64,000 nt of DNA from Corallococcus sp. NCRR (GCF_026965535.1 NZ_CP114039.1:8415461-8479460), one strand, 5' to 3'; shown: positions 1-9,994, counted from the stretch's first letter. The notes: generated from the sequence alone by a model not told the origin. Numbers and translations are program-made.

Positions 1-2
1 TG

Positions 3-2141
3 CAGACCCGGCTCACTGACTTCCGCGGCTCCCGGAAGCCCCTCGCCTCGCGGCTCGCGGCCGTGGGCTCCGTGCTGCTGATGCTCCTCGCGTTCGCGCC
101 CGTGGCACGAGCGGCGACGGCGGCGGCGGCCCAGCCCGCGCTCGACGGGTGGCGCTACCGCTGGGGAGACTCGCCGCAGGGCCCTGACGGCGTCCCCGTG
201 TGGGCGACGGAGCCGGAGGACGCGGAGGGCTGGCAGGCCGTCACCGCGCTCCAGGAGCCGCCGGGCCGTGGGACGAACACGTTCCTCTGGCTGAGCATCC
301 CCCTTCCCCAGGGGCCGTGGCTGGAGCCCGCCCTCTTCCTGGGCAACGTCGCCAACGCCTTCGAGCTCTACGCGGACGGCCAGCGCGTCTACGCCAGCGG
401 GACGGTGGACCCCGCCGGCCAGGAGCTCATGGAGAACATGGTCTGGCACCTGGTGCCCGTGCCGCCCGCGTCGATGGGCCACCGGGTGCTGCTGCGCATC
501 CAGGCCCATGGGCCCGCCATCGGCGTCACGCGCGCCGCGAAGGTGGGCTCGCACCCGGAGCTGCTCGCGGAGGTGACGCGCGTGGGCCTGGCGCCCTTCG
601 TCATGGGGACGCTGCTGGTGGGCATTGGCGCGGTGGCGCTGGGCGCCGCCCTCCTGCGCCGCCAGTGGCGGATGCTCGCCGCCCTGACGGTGTTCTCCGC
701 GGGCTCGGGCGCGCTGCTGCTCGGCTCCAGCGGCCTGTTCCCCGCGCTCTGGGGCAAGGCGGCCACCGGCAGCGTCCTCACGCTGCTGGGCTCGTACGCC
801 ATCCTGCCCGCATTGGGGTGGTTCATCTCCGATACCGTGGGCACGGACAAGCTGCGCTGGTTCCGCCGGGGCGCGGCGGTCGTCACCGTGCCGGCCATCC
901 TCCAGGCGATCCTCGTGGTGATCGACCTGGGGAGCGCGTGGCGGCTCCTGTCCGCCTTCATCCTCTATTCGCTGCCCGGGCTGCTGGTGTGCGTGGGGGT
1001 CGCGGTGGTGGAGGCCTTGAAGGGGAACAAGGACGCGCGCATCTTCGTCGCGGGCCTGGGCGTCCTCACCGTCGTGCTCCTGCTGAGCACCCTGCCGATG
1101 CTGGGCGTGATGGAAGTCACCGACAGCCAGGTGCACTGGGGCTTCTTCGCGCTCACGCTGTCGCTCGTGGCCATCGTGGGGCGGCGCTCCGCGGAGGTGG
1201 TGCGCTCGCTGGCGGAGTACACGCACCTCTTGGACGCGCGCCGCAAGGACGTGCGCCTGCTGGCCGAGGGCATGGGCCGTGGCGCGGACGAGCTGGCCGC
1301 CGTCGTGCAGCAACTGCACACCTCCAGCGAGGAGCAGACCGTGGGCATCAGCCGCCAGGCCGCCGCGCTGCGCGAGCTGGAGACGACGGTGGAGGAGATC
1401 CGCCAGGGCTCGCACGTGACGGCGGACAAGGCGCGGGCGCTCGCGGCGTCCGCGGAGAGCGCGGAGGCGGTGGGGCGCGAGGGTGGCGCCGCCCTGGAGC
1501 GCACGCTGACGGACCTGGCCGCCATCCGCACGGAGGTGTCGGGGATGGCCTCGCGCATCCTCGCGCTCGACGAGCGCACCCGCGAGGTGTCCAGCATCGT
1601 CGATGACGTGAAGACGCTGGCGGACCAGTCCAACATGCTGGCCATCAACGCGGCCATCGAGGCGGTGCGCAACGGCGACAGCGGCAAGGGCTTTGGCGTG
1701 GTGGCCAAGGAGATGCGCCGGCTGGCGGACCAGTCCATCCGCGCCACCGAGCGCATCCGCGACGTGCTCGACGGCGTGAGCATGAGCATGCGCGAGGCCG
1801 CGCAGATGAGCGAACAGGGCGAGGCGCGCGTGCAGGTGAGCCTGGACGCGGTCCGCGGCTCCGGCGAGAAGCTGCAGAAGCTGACGAGCATCATCGGCGA
1901 CACCACGGGCAGCGTGCGGCAGATCACCCAGGCGGTGGCGCAGCAGGACTCGGGCACGCATCAGATTGCCCAGGCCATCCAGGAGTTGTCCGGCCAGATG
2001 CAGCGCACGCTCCAAGCCGTGGAGGAGACGCGCACCGTCACGCACTCCGTGCAGACGCTGGCGGAGGTCATGTCGGGGGCCGCGAGCAAGGCGCTGCGCT
2101 CCGGCACGCTGGACGACCAGCAGAAGCCCGCGGCGGCGTGA
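3..2141 (+). CDS. Membrane methyl-accepting sensor, 7TM-DISM type (5' end outside window)
   Basis: Chemotaxis-type signal transducer. Counting from the GTG at 63, an export signal covers about residues 1-20, an extracytoplasmic jelly-roll-like sensor domain about 40-170, a block of hydrophobic helices about 178-375 in the 7TMR-DISM style, and a methyl-accepting coiled-coil signalling domain about 400-670. The conserved hairpin tip is visible near residues 520-560 (NGDSGKGFGVVAKEMRRLAD). The membrane part should sense a ligand and the tip should engage a CheA/CheW-type array. The frame is open upstream to base 3, and the preceding residues include RGSRK and SRL, a good basic n-region for the signal peptide. 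I therefore think the true start lies before the window and the GTG at 63 is only the first start codon visible. A short C-terminal tail follows the signalling domain. Ligand and pathway cannot be told from sequence. Confidence 0.9.
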   Translation, partial: QTRLTDFRGSRKPLASRLAAVGSVLLMLLAFAPVARAATAAAAQPALDGWRYRWGDSPQGPDGVPVWATEPEDAEGWQAVTALQEPPGRGTNTFLWLSIPLPQGPWLEPALFLGNVANAFELYADGQRVYASGTVDPAGQELMENMVWHLVPVPPASMGHRVLLRIQAHGPAIGVTRAAKVGSHPELLAEVTRVGLAPFVMGTLLVGIGAVALGAALLRRQWRMLAALTVFSAGSGALLLGSSGLFPALWGKAATGSVLTLLGSYAILPALGWFISDTVGTDKLRWFRRGAAVVTVPAILQAILVVIDLGSAWRLLSAFILYSLPGLLVCVGVAVVEALKGNKDARIFVAGLGVLTVVLLLSTLPMLGVMEVTDSQVHWGFFALTLSLVAIVGRRSAEVVRSLAEYTHLLDARRKDVRLLAEGMGRGADELAAVVQQLHTSSEEQTVGISRQAAALRELETTVEEIRQGSHVTADKARALAASAESAEAVGREGGAALERTLTDLAAIRTEVSGMASRILALDERTREVSSIVDDVKTLADQSNMLAINAAIEAVRNGDSGKGFGVVAKEMRRLADQSIRATERIRDVLDGVSMSMREAAQMSEQGEARVQVSLDAVRGSGEKLQKLTSIIGDTTGSVRQITQAVAQQDSGTHQIAQAIQELSGQMQRTLQAVEETRTVTHSVQTLAEVMSGAASKALRSGTLDDQQKPAAA

Positions 2142-2174
2142 ACCCCGGGGCCGGCCCGGCTACACTTCCGGGCC

Positions 2175-2561
2175 ATGGTGCCCCTGACCGACCACTGCGG
2201 GCTGTCCCCTGAACGGAGAGCCGCCCTGGAGCGGCAGCTCGCGCCGCTCACGCTGCTGCAGGACGTGGTCCGCTGGGGCTTCGCGAGCCGGCCGCCGCGC
2301 GACGTGGCGGCGGTGGTGGTCCAGGACGAGTTCACCCACGACGTGGTGCTGCCCTGGGAAGAGGAGCGCTACCTCGTCTTCGACACCACCTGACTGGGCG
2401 GGGTGAACTCGGTCTCCGTGTGGGACCACTGCCCTACCGCGGATGAGCTGCTGGACGCGAGGCTGCGCGCCGGCTGGACGCCCACGCCGACGAGCACCGT
2501 CGACGGGGACGTCGTGCTGGGCCACGCCGCATGCCGGATGCCATCCCGGGCCGCGCGCTGA
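2175..2561 (+). CDS. Small unassigned protein interrupted by an in-frame UGA (selenocysteine candidate or nonsense pseudogene)
   Basis: From ATG 2175 the frame gives 72 residues ending VFDTT, then TGA at 2391-2393. The same frame continues for 55 more codons (LGGVNSVSVWDHCPTADELL and on) to a second TGA at 2559. The continuation has the same codon usage and a protein-like composition, so the natural product is probably 128 residues with the UGA inside it. I do not recognise the family. Two readings fit. One is a recent nonsense mutation that leaves a pseudogene. The other is UGA read as selenocysteine, supported by a hairpin of suitable geometry just downstream. The UGA is one base away from TGC or TGT (Cys), but I cannot confirm what relatives carry there. 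A third possibility is that the 72-residue form is the whole gene. The gene stands between the upstream sensor and the TrhA-like gene, all on the plus strand. Confidence 0.5.
2411..2427 (+). promoter_or_regulatory. SECIS-like hairpin just after the in-frame UGA
   Basis: GGTCTC (2411-2416) pairs with GGGACC (2422-2427) around the five-base loop CGTGT; one of the six pairs is G-U. An outer GGGC (2396-2399) can pair with GCCC (2431-2434). The loop begins 23 bases after the UGA at 2391-2393 and has G as its second base. Bacterial SECIS elements are known to sit in this distance range with a G in the first two loop positions. Short hairpins are common in G+C-rich DNA, so this alone proves nothing. 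Confidence 0.3.
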
Positions 2562-2670
2562 CGTCCTGGCGACACTCGGCCGGGGGGATGCGTGGAGAAC
2601 GCGACGTCCGGGGCGCGAAGGCGCGACGGCGCTGACGAAGCCATGACGTGCGGGAAGTACGAGCACCCCC

Positions 2671-3309
2671 ATGGAAGAGAGTCTGAAGCCCCGGTTGCGC
2701 GGCCTGTCCCACGTCATCGCGTTCGTGGCGGCGCTGGTGGGCTGCGTGTGGCTTGCGCGGCTGCCGGTGCACGGCGTGCAGTACGCGGCGAACCTGGTGT
2801 TCGGCGGCAGCCTGGTGCTGATGTTCGGGGTGAGCGGCGGCTATCACTGGCCCACCTGGAGCGCGGCGACCTACCAGCGGATCCGCCGGTTCGACCACGC
2901 GGCCATCTTCATCCTCATCGCGGGGAGCTTCACGCCGCTGGCGACGCTGGACGCCATGGGGGGCCTGAGCCAGCGGCTGCTCTGGGTGATGTGGGGCGCG
3001 GCGCTGACGGGCGCCACGCTGACGCTCGCGGGCATCTCCGCGTCGCGAGGCCTGCGCTCGGGGCTCTACGTGGCGCTGGGCTGCGTGGCGGCCCCGGTGT
3101 TCTGGAACCTGCCCGGGGTGATGGGCCAGGGCCGCGTGGGCTGGCTCTTCTTCGGAGCCATGCTCTACGCCGTGGGCGCGGTGGTGTACGCGCGCCGCTG
3201 GCCGGATCCCATCCCCCACGTCTTCGGCTACCACGAGGTGTTCCACGTCATGGTCGTCGCCGCGGCCGCCACGCACTACGCTGTCCTGCTGGACTTCGTG
3301 GGGCGGTGA
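2671..3309 (+). CDS. trhA: TrhA/hemolysin III family membrane protein
   Basis: A 212-residue integral membrane protein of the YqfA/HlyIII group, related to the PAQR fold. Seven hydrophobic segments are visible. The metal-binding pattern of the family is present: SGGYHW with its His near residue 58, FDHAA near 75, and the C-terminal GYHEVFHVM with a H-x3-H pair near residues 191-195. Family length is about 200-220, so it is complete. Members have been linked to membrane-energetics homeostasis; the original hemolysin label is doubtful. The start is the ATG at 2671 and no competing start looks better. It has its own space upstream and is followed after 8 bases by the next lipoprotein gene. Confidence 0.88.
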   Translation: MEESLKPRLRGLSHVIAFVAALVGCVWLARLPVHGVQYAANLVFGGSLVLMFGVSGGYHWPTWSAATYQRIRRFDHAAIFILIAGSFTPLATLDAMGGLSQRLLWVMWGAALTGATLTLAGISASRGLRSGLYVALGCVAAPVFWNLPGVMGQGRVGWLFFGAMLYAVGAVVYARRWPDPIPHVFGYHEVFHVMVVAAAATHYAVLLDFVGR

Positions 3310-3317
3310 CCGTGGCC

Positions 3318-4235
3318 ATGCGTTCGCGAGCGTGCATCGCAATCCTGCTGTTCCTGTCGGCCTGTGCTTCGACAGGGCCCATCGTGAGGGAGCCCACGGC
3401 CCGCGAACGGCGGATGGCCAACCTCCAGCGTGCGGCGGCGCTGCCCTGGAAGGACGGTGGCCGGTGCGTCGTTCGCGAAGCGTCCCAGCCGTGGCCCGAG
3501 CTGGTGGAGCGGTGCTATCCGGCGCTCGACCATGACCGGGTCGAGTTCCACGACACGACGGGCAGATGCACGGTCGCCTCCGCTGAGGCCGCGACCCTCG
3601 GACTCGGGTTCTGCGTGCTGGCGGCTCCTGAAATCGCCGTGGGGGCCGTCATCGTCCTGGGCGTGGTGGTGGTCGGCGTCGTCATCAACGAGGCACTGGA
3701 AGCATATGAACTCCGCCACCACTATCCCGAGGAAGCAGGGGCTTCGCGAGGAACGAAGACTGCGTCCCGAGATGCTGTGGCGAAGCCGAAGACTGAGTTG
3801 GAACCGGAGCCAGCCGGCCAGGGCAGACAGCCTCCTGTGCCACCCGTACCCGTGAGTCGAACGCGTCGCGCCAGCTGCGAGCCAATTCCGGTACCTCACG
3901 CTGGCGAGGATCGCCTGCATAACGAGTGCGCCGATGTGTTTCCGCCGAACCGCTACCCTGGCCACGACGTACTCGTGAACGGCAAGCGCTTTGATGCATT
4001 ACAAATCGGCGCGCGTGTGCTGTGGGAGATCAAGACCCATCAGTTCGACACGTACAGTGACTTCCTGCGGGATCGGGTGATTGAAGATCAGATGGAAGAA
4101 CTCCAGAAGGATCGCGCCATCGCGGCGGCATGTGGGTATGACTTCATTGTTGGAGTAAGCAGTGCCGCACACAAAGCGGCGCTGATTCGACAAGATCCCC
4201 GCCTCAACGTCGTTGTCACGGGGTGTACACGATGA
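3318..4235 (+). CDS. Lipoprotein with PD-(D/E)xK-like C-terminal domain (DUF6310 type, probable toxin)
   Basis: A 305-residue lipoprotein. The signal peptide ends in lipobox LSAC with Cys16. A glycine- and valine-rich hydrophobic stretch lies near residues 110-132, then a Pro/Glu-rich linker, then a C-terminal domain from about 190. That domain holds D226 followed by WEIK with E237 and K239, the D...ExK arrangement of PD-(D/E)xK nucleases, and later GYDFIVGVSSAAHK. I recognise this as resembling myxobacterial DUF6310. The family is uncharacterised; a nuclease toxin role is my inference from the motif and from the partner gene, which overlaps its stop. G+C is slightly lower than in the flanks. 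The start is ATG 3318, eight bases after the preceding gene; the strong lipobox supports it. Confidence 0.75.
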   Translation: MRSRACIAILLFLSACASTGPIVREPTARERRMANLQRAAALPWKDGGRCVVREASQPWPELVERCYPALDHDRVEFHDTTGRCTVASAEAATLGLGFCVLAAPEIAVGAVIVLGVVVVGVVINEALEAYELRHHYPEEAGASRGTKTASRDAVAKPKTELEPEPAGQGRQPPVPPVPVSRTRRASCEPIPVPHAGEDRLHNECADVFPPNRYPGHDVLVNGKRFDALQIGARVLWEIKTHQFDTYSDFLRDRVIEDQMEELQKDRAIAAACGYDFIVGVSSAAHKAALIRQDPRLNVVVTGCTR

Positions 4236-4984
4236 CCATGCGGAAGCGCCTCGAACTGACCGTCTACGCCCCGCCACTCGCGGGGGACGGCAGCCGTGCA
4301 CTCGCTGTCGTCCGTGGCATGGAACTGGCGCTGCCCGGCTTGCGCCTGGAGTGGGAGGTCAACAAGGAAGGGCATCCCATCCTGTTACCGCACCGCGAAG
4401 TCTGGCTCACCGAGGCAGCAACGCGCGGAAGAATCCCTCTGCTATGCAACGGCGACGAGAGCTACCCCGTGACCGTTTCCGGGATGCAACGCCTTGCAAG
4501 TGCAAGCGCTGGGTACCAGCCGCAACTCCAAATAAATGCCAGGCTTCCACAGGACGCGGCCATCTTCGCGGCAACGGCAGCTCTGCTTGAAGCAGTTGCG
4601 GAGGGCGCGCGCGCGTTCTGGGGACGTGCGTCGCCAGAGGATGCTGCGACGGACATCGCGTATCAGACCGCACCCACACGGGAAGGACCGCCGTCCCCAC
4701 CCCGGGGGCTACCGGCCCTGAAGCTCTTCGAGCACATCCGCTCGCCCGAGATTCCCTACTATCTCGGCTGGCTGAACTACTGGTCGGATGCCGCCGCACG
4801 GGCCATCGGGTTCCCCGACCCTGCTCGCGACTCCGAACTGCTCTCACGCTCCCGGCGCACGGCGACGGGGTGGATCGTCCAGCTGACGGAGGCCCCGCTG
4901 GACCTGGACGACCCCGCCCACCTGGAAGCGCTCAAACGGGCCTATGAGCGCTTCCCCGAAATCGGCGGGCGCGGGGTGCCTTGA
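4232..4984 (+). CDS. DUF5953-type protein, probable immunity partner
   Basis: A 250-residue soluble protein beginning with RKRLELTVYAPP. I recognise it as the DUF5953 type that in myxobacteria often follows DUF6310 genes. It has no signal peptide or membrane segment, as expected for a cytoplasmic antidote. The ATG at 4232 overlaps the previous stop (ATGA), which implies translational coupling; an in-frame GTG at 4223 and an ATG at 4238 are alternatives. The arrangement of lipoprotein nuclease candidate followed by coupled soluble protein is that of a toxin-immunity pair. No biochemical role is established for the family, so immunity is inferred from context. Confidence 0.7.
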   Translation: MTMRKRLELTVYAPPLAGDGSRALAVVRGMELALPGLRLEWEVNKEGHPILLPHREVWLTEAATRGRIPLLCNGDESYPVTVSGMQRLASASAGYQPQLQINARLPQDAAIFAATAALLEAVAEGARAFWGRASPEDAATDIAYQTAPTREGPPSPPRGLPALKLFEHIRSPEIPYYLGWLNYWSDAAARAIGFPDPARDSELLSRSRRTATGWIVQLTEAPLDLDDPAHLEALKRAYERFPEIGGRGVP

Positions 4985-5111
4985 ACCGCGTGGAGTGCGC
5001 ACGGTTCGTCCGGCCTGGTCCACGACACGCGCAATGAGTGTCGGACACCGCACGGCGCATCGGCCGCCACTCCAGGTGCCGCGGCACGCGGCGGGTTGAA
5101 TCCTTTCCACC

Positions 5112-6350
5112 ATGGCCACGCCCACGCTCACCACGCAGTGCTGCATCGCGGGCGGAGGTCCGGCGGGAATGATGCTGGGGCTCCTGCTCGCCCGGGCCGG
5201 CGTGGAGGTGAAGGTGCTGGAGAAGCACGCGGACTTCCTCCGCGACTTCCGGGGCGACACCCTCCACCCCTCCACGCTGGAGCTGATGCACGAGCTCGGC
5301 TGGCTGGACGAGCTGCTCGCCCTCCCCCACTCGAAGATGTTGGACCTGCGCTTCCAGGTCGGAGAACACGACGTCACCGTGGGGGACTTCCGCCACCTCC
5401 CCACGCACGCGCGCTACCTGGCCTTCATGCCGCAGTGGGACCTGCTCGACTTCCTCGCGCGCAAGGCCGCGATGTACCCGACCTTCCAGCTGCTCCGCCG
5501 CACGGAGGTGACGGACCTCGTGCGCGACCCGGGCCAGGTCGTCGGGATCCGCGCGCGGACGCCCGAGGGCCCGCTGGAGGTGCGCGCGTCGCTGGTGGTG
5601 GCGGCGGACGGCCGGACGTCCACGCTGCGTCAGCGGTCCGGATTGGAGGTCCAGAACCTGGGCGCCCCCATGGACGTGCTCTGGTTCCGCGTGACGCGCA
5701 GGCCCGACGACCCCAGCCCGCCCCTGGGCCACTTCGAGAACGGCCAGCTCTTCCTCCTCATCAACCGGGGCGGCCAATGGCAGTGCGGCCGGGTCATCCC
5801 CAAGGGCGGCATCGCGTCCCTCCAGGCGCGAGGCCTGGAGTCCTTCCGGGCCGAACTCGTGAAGCAGGCGCCGTTCCTCGCCGGCCGCGCCGGTGAAATC
5901 CGGAGCTGGGACGACGTGAAGCTGCTGACCGTGCGGGTGGATCGGCTGCGCACCTGGTACCAGCCCGGTCTGCTGTGCATTGGCGACGCGGCGCACGCGA
6001 TGTCGCCCGTGGGCGGCGTGGGCATCAACCTGGCGGTGCAGGACGCCGTGGCCACCGCCAACCTGCTCGCGGGCCCCCTGCTCGCCCGGCGTGTCACGGC
6101 CGAGGACCTGCGCCGCGTCCAGCAGCGCCGGGAGCTCCCCACGCGCCTCACCCAGCGAGCGCAGGTGCTCATCCAGAACCGGGTGGTGGACCCGGCGCTC
6201 CGGAAGCGCGCCTTCATGAACGGCCGGCTGCCCTTGAGCCTCCGGCTGGTGAAGCGCTTCCCTGCCCTGCGCCGCATCCCCGCGCGACTGATCGGCCTGG
6301 GCGTCCGCCCCGAACACATCCACACGCCGGCCGCTCCACCCCTTCACTGA
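5112..6350 (+). CDS. FAD-dependent aromatic-type monooxygenase
   Basis: A 412-residue flavoprotein of the p-hydroxybenzoate hydroxylase/UbiH class (FAD_binding_3). The N-terminal dinucleotide motif is GGGPAGMMLGLLLARAG at residues 14-30. The second FAD motif GDAAHAMSPVGGVGINLAVQ lies near residue 291. The DG motif is present as VVAADGRTS near residue 170. Such enzymes use NAD(P)H and oxygen to hydroxylate a substrate that cannot be inferred here. The start is ATG 5112. It is monocistronic on the plus strand with about 130 bases on each side and no obvious pathway partner. The C-terminal 60 residues are Arg-rich and ordinary for the family. Confidence 0.88.
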   Translation: MATPTLTTQCCIAGGGPAGMMLGLLLARAGVEVKVLEKHADFLRDFRGDTLHPSTLELMHELGWLDELLALPHSKMLDLRFQVGEHDVTVGDFRHLPTHARYLAFMPQWDLLDFLARKAAMYPTFQLLRRTEVTDLVRDPGQVVGIRARTPEGPLEVRASLVVAADGRTSTLRQRSGLEVQNLGAPMDVLWFRVTRRPDDPSPPLGHFENGQLFLLINRGGQWQCGRVIPKGGIASLQARGLESFRAELVKQAPFLAGRAGEIRSWDDVKLLTVRVDRLRTWYQPGLLCIGDAAHAMSPVGGVGINLAVQDAVATANLLAGPLLARRVTAEDLRRVQQRRELPTRLTQRAQVLIQNRVVDPALRKRAFMNGRLPLSLRLVKRFPALRRIPARLIGLGVRPEHIHTPAAPPLH

Positions 6351-6433
6351 GGATCGCGGGACCGCCAGTTCCTCCGCCCCGGCTCCAGGCACGGTTGTCT
6401 CAACGCGTCGCGGCCTAAAGCTTCGCGGGGAGT

Positions 6434-6470
6434 GCCTGACGCCCGCGCATCACCCTCCTGCGCGTCAGGC
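6434..6470 (+). promoter_or_regulatory. Perfect 9-bp hairpin directly before the SRPBCC gene
   Basis: GCCTGACGC at 6434-6442 is exactly complementary to GCGTCAGGC at 6462-6470, with a 19-base loop. It ends one base before the AGGAGG ribosome-binding site of the gene at 6482. There is no T-run, so a leader hairpin or an operator is likelier than a terminator. Confidence 0.4.
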
Positions 6471-6481
6471 CAGGAGGAACC

Positions 6482-7282
6482 ATGGCGAGTTCACGAACGA
6501 CGGCCCTGCGGGACATCCGCGCCCAGACAGCCGAGGCCCGGGAGCAGCTCCGCGCGGAGCAATGGAAGCTCACCGGCACGGTGGTGGCCGCGGGGACGAT
6601 GATGTCCGTGGGGTTGAAGCGCCGCTCGCTCGGGGGCACGGTGGTGGCCCTGGCCGGCGGTGCCCTGCTCTACCGGGGCCTGCAATCCCAGCGGCGTGCG
6701 CTCGCCGCGGTCGCCCGGGCGGCCCGCCGCGCGGTGACAGGCGAGGAGACGCGGCACGGCCAGCTCGTCGAGGTGGAGCACACGCTCATCGTGAGACGTC
6801 CGATCAGGGAGCTCTACCGCCTGTGGCGTGAACCCTCCACGCTGAGCCGCCTGATGGAGCACTTCGCGGACGTGACGCCCACGGTCGGCGAGGGCCGCCA
6901 CTTCCGGATCCACGGGCCGCTGGGACGCGAGGTGAGCTGGGACTCGCGCCTCGTGGAGGAGCGCGCGCCGGAGTTCCACAGCTGGGAGTCCACGGAGGAC
7001 AGCCCCATGAAGTCGAGCGGCTGGGTGCGCCTGAGGCCCGCTCCGGAAAGCGGTGGCACGGAGGTGACGTTGCACCTGGCCTTCCAGCCCCCGGGCGGCG
7101 CGCTGGCCGAGGCGCTGGCGCAGCGGATGCGCGGCATCCCCGCCACGCAGGTGGCGAAGGTGCTGCGCCGCTTCAAGAGCCTGGCGGAGACCGGGGAGAT
7201 CTCCACGGAGGACACGCCGAAGGGCTACGAGCTCATCAAGCAGAAGGTGAATGGCTACAAGCGAGCCGTGTTCACTTCTTGA
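6482..7282 (+). CDS. SRPBCC (START/Bet v1-like) protein with N-terminal membrane segments
   Basis: A 266-residue protein. Residues 1-30 form a charged helix. Residues about 33-65 hold two short hydrophobic segments rich in Gly/Ala (GTVVAAGTMMS and GGTVVALAGGALLY). From about residue 97 to 245 comes an SRPBCC ligand-binding domain with the typical VEHTLIVRRPIRELYRLWRE opening and a closing helix. Similar proteins pair a DUF2892-like anchor with a cyclase/dehydrase-type pocket; the ligand is unknown. A strong AGGAGG lies 5 bases before ATG 6482, directly after the hairpin noted above. It stands alone between the monooxygenase and the sorbosone-dehydrogenase-like gene. Confidence 0.8.
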   Translation: MASSRTTALRDIRAQTAEAREQLRAEQWKLTGTVVAAGTMMSVGLKRRSLGGTVVALAGGALLYRGLQSQRRALAAVARAARRAVTGEETRHGQLVEVEHTLIVRRPIRELYRLWREPSTLSRLMEHFADVTPTVGEGRHFRIHGPLGREVSWDSRLVEERAPEFHSWESTEDSPMKSSGWVRLRPAPESGGTEVTLHLAFQPPGGALAEALAQRMRGIPATQVAKVLRRFKSLAETGEISTEDTPKGYELIKQKVNGYKRAVFTS

Positions 7283-7378
7283 GCCGCGGGCGTCGCGCCC
7301 TTCCCACAACTCAACACCGTGCGAGGGGCGGATCCGTCCGTCATCGCCGGACGGCGAGGGGCCTCCTAGAGAGAGGGA

Positions 7379-8683
<1,305 letters not shown>

Positions 8684-8693
8684 TGGGCAATGC

Positions 8694-9029
8694 CTAGCAG
8701 CCCATGCAGACCGGGCGGATGACCTGCCACTGACCGCAGCCGTTGTCGCCGCAGCACGTCTGGTAGAGCGTGCCGCCGCGACCGTAGGAGCCATTCGGCC
8801 AGCTGCCGTCACCGCCCACCTCGCGACACGCGCCGCAGGTCTCCGACCAGATGACCTGATCCGCCACGTATTCGCCCATGGCACAGTCGGGCGTTCGGCC
8901 AATGCCCTGCTCCACCTGCGCGGCCTCACCGGCCGGCCGCGGCGCGTCCTGCTCCGAGGCCGGGCCGCAGGCGGAGAGGAGGCCCACGGAGAAGGTCGCC
9001 AAAACCAAACCACGGACAATGTTTCGCAT
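8694..9029 (-). CDS. Small Cys-rich lipoprotein
   Basis: A 111-residue secreted protein. The signal peptide MRNIVRGLVLATFSVGLLSAC places the lipid Cys at 21. The mature part carries eight further cysteines (DCAMG, CGACRE, TCCGDNGCG and a terminal VCMGC), suggesting disulfide bonds after export. I do not recognise a named domain; similar short Cys-rich lipoproteins abound in myxobacteria. Start ATG 9029 is chosen because the longer open frame upstream lacks protein-like sequence. It is transcribed toward the sorbosone dehydrogenase gene and diverges from the methyltransferase gene at 9156. Confidence 0.75.
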   Translation of the reverse strand: MRNIVRGLVLATFSVGLLSACGPASEQDAPRPAGEAAQVEQGIGRTPDCAMGEYVADQVIWSETCGACREVGGDGSWPNGSYGRGGTLYQTCCGDNGCGQWQVIRPVCMGC

Positions 9030-9155
9030 GCTGGAGGCTCCAGGTGACGGAGGCGGAAATGCCTCGCGTCCCGCAGTCCGGCAGAAAGCGATATCCTGCG
9101 CAACCGGGACGTTTGACTTTGACCTCGCTGTTCCTTTCCTGCCCTGGTGCCCGCA

Positions 9156-9812
9156 ATGACACGCTTTCGTCCGCTGACAGTGTTCCCTTTCCTGGCGCGG
9201 TGGAGTCTGTGTCTCGCCCTGGTCACGACGGCTGGCGCCTGCCGCTCCGAGAGCAAGGCCGAAGCGCCGGAGCCGCCCGTGGAGCTGCATGGTGTGGGGG
9301 GCGTCGAAGGCGTGGATGCCGCGTATGACCGCTCCCGTCAGCCCGCCCGGTTCATCACCGCGTTGGGGCTCTCCCCGGGGCAGCGGGTCGCGGACGTCGG
9401 TGCGGGCCTGGGGTACTTCACGCAGCGGCTCGCGGAGGCGGTGGGTCCCACGGGCCAGGTGGTGGCCACCGACATCAACGACGAAGCCATCCGGCAGCTC
9501 CGCGCGCGGGTGCTCGGACGCAAGAACGTCGAGGTGCGCAAGGTGGCCCCGGACGCGCCGGGGCTCGAAGCGGGCGCGTACGATTTGATCCTCCTCTCGG
9601 AGGTGGATCACTTCTTCGGTGACCGGGTGGACTACCTCACCCGGCTGCGTCCCGCGCTCACGCCGCAGGGGCGCATCGCGGTGACACACCTGAGGGCCAT
9701 GCGTCCCCCGCTCGCCGCCGCCGCGCAGGCCGCGGGCTACGTCATCGTCTCCGAGCACAACGACCTGCCGGACCACTACCTGCTCTTCCTGCGGCCCGCG
9801 GTGAGTCCCTGA
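9156..9812 (+). CDS. Lipoprotein-type class I SAM methyltransferase
   Basis: A 218-residue protein. An N-terminal export signal ends in TAGAC with Cys29. A Rossmann methyltransferase domain follows, with motif I VADVGAGLGYFTQRL near residue 78, the acidic ATDIN end of strand 2, and YDLILLSEVDHFF as motif IV. An exported methyltransferase is odd, because SAM is cytoplasmic, yet this architecture recurs in myxobacteria and planctomycetes. The signal could instead be an N-terminal membrane anchor facing inward. The start is ATG 9156; an in-frame GTG at 9147 is possible. It diverges from the small lipoprotein gene at 9029. Confidence 0.75.
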   Translation: MTRFRPLTVFPFLARWSLCLALVTTAGACRSESKAEAPEPPVELHGVGGVEGVDAAYDRSRQPARFITALGLSPGQRVADVGAGLGYFTQRLAEAVGPTGQVVATDINDEAIRQLRARVLGRKNVEVRKVAPDAPGLEAGAYDLILLSEVDHFFGDRVDYLTRLRPALTPQGRIAVTHLRAMRPPLAAAAQAAGYVIVSEHNDLPDHYLLFLRPAVSP

Positions 9813-9994
9813 CGGCGGCCCCAACCGTCCAGAACCCAGGCCTTCGCGCGCGCGAGCGTCCACTCCCCGGCAGTCCCTGGCCCCTGTCCGCCGACAGGGC
9901 CGCCGCGCTCCGGGGAGCGCCCTACCCTTCGCGCCGCGCGAAAGCAGACGGGCGCGGCACGGAGCCGCGCCGCGCATGGGGAGACGGAAACGCC

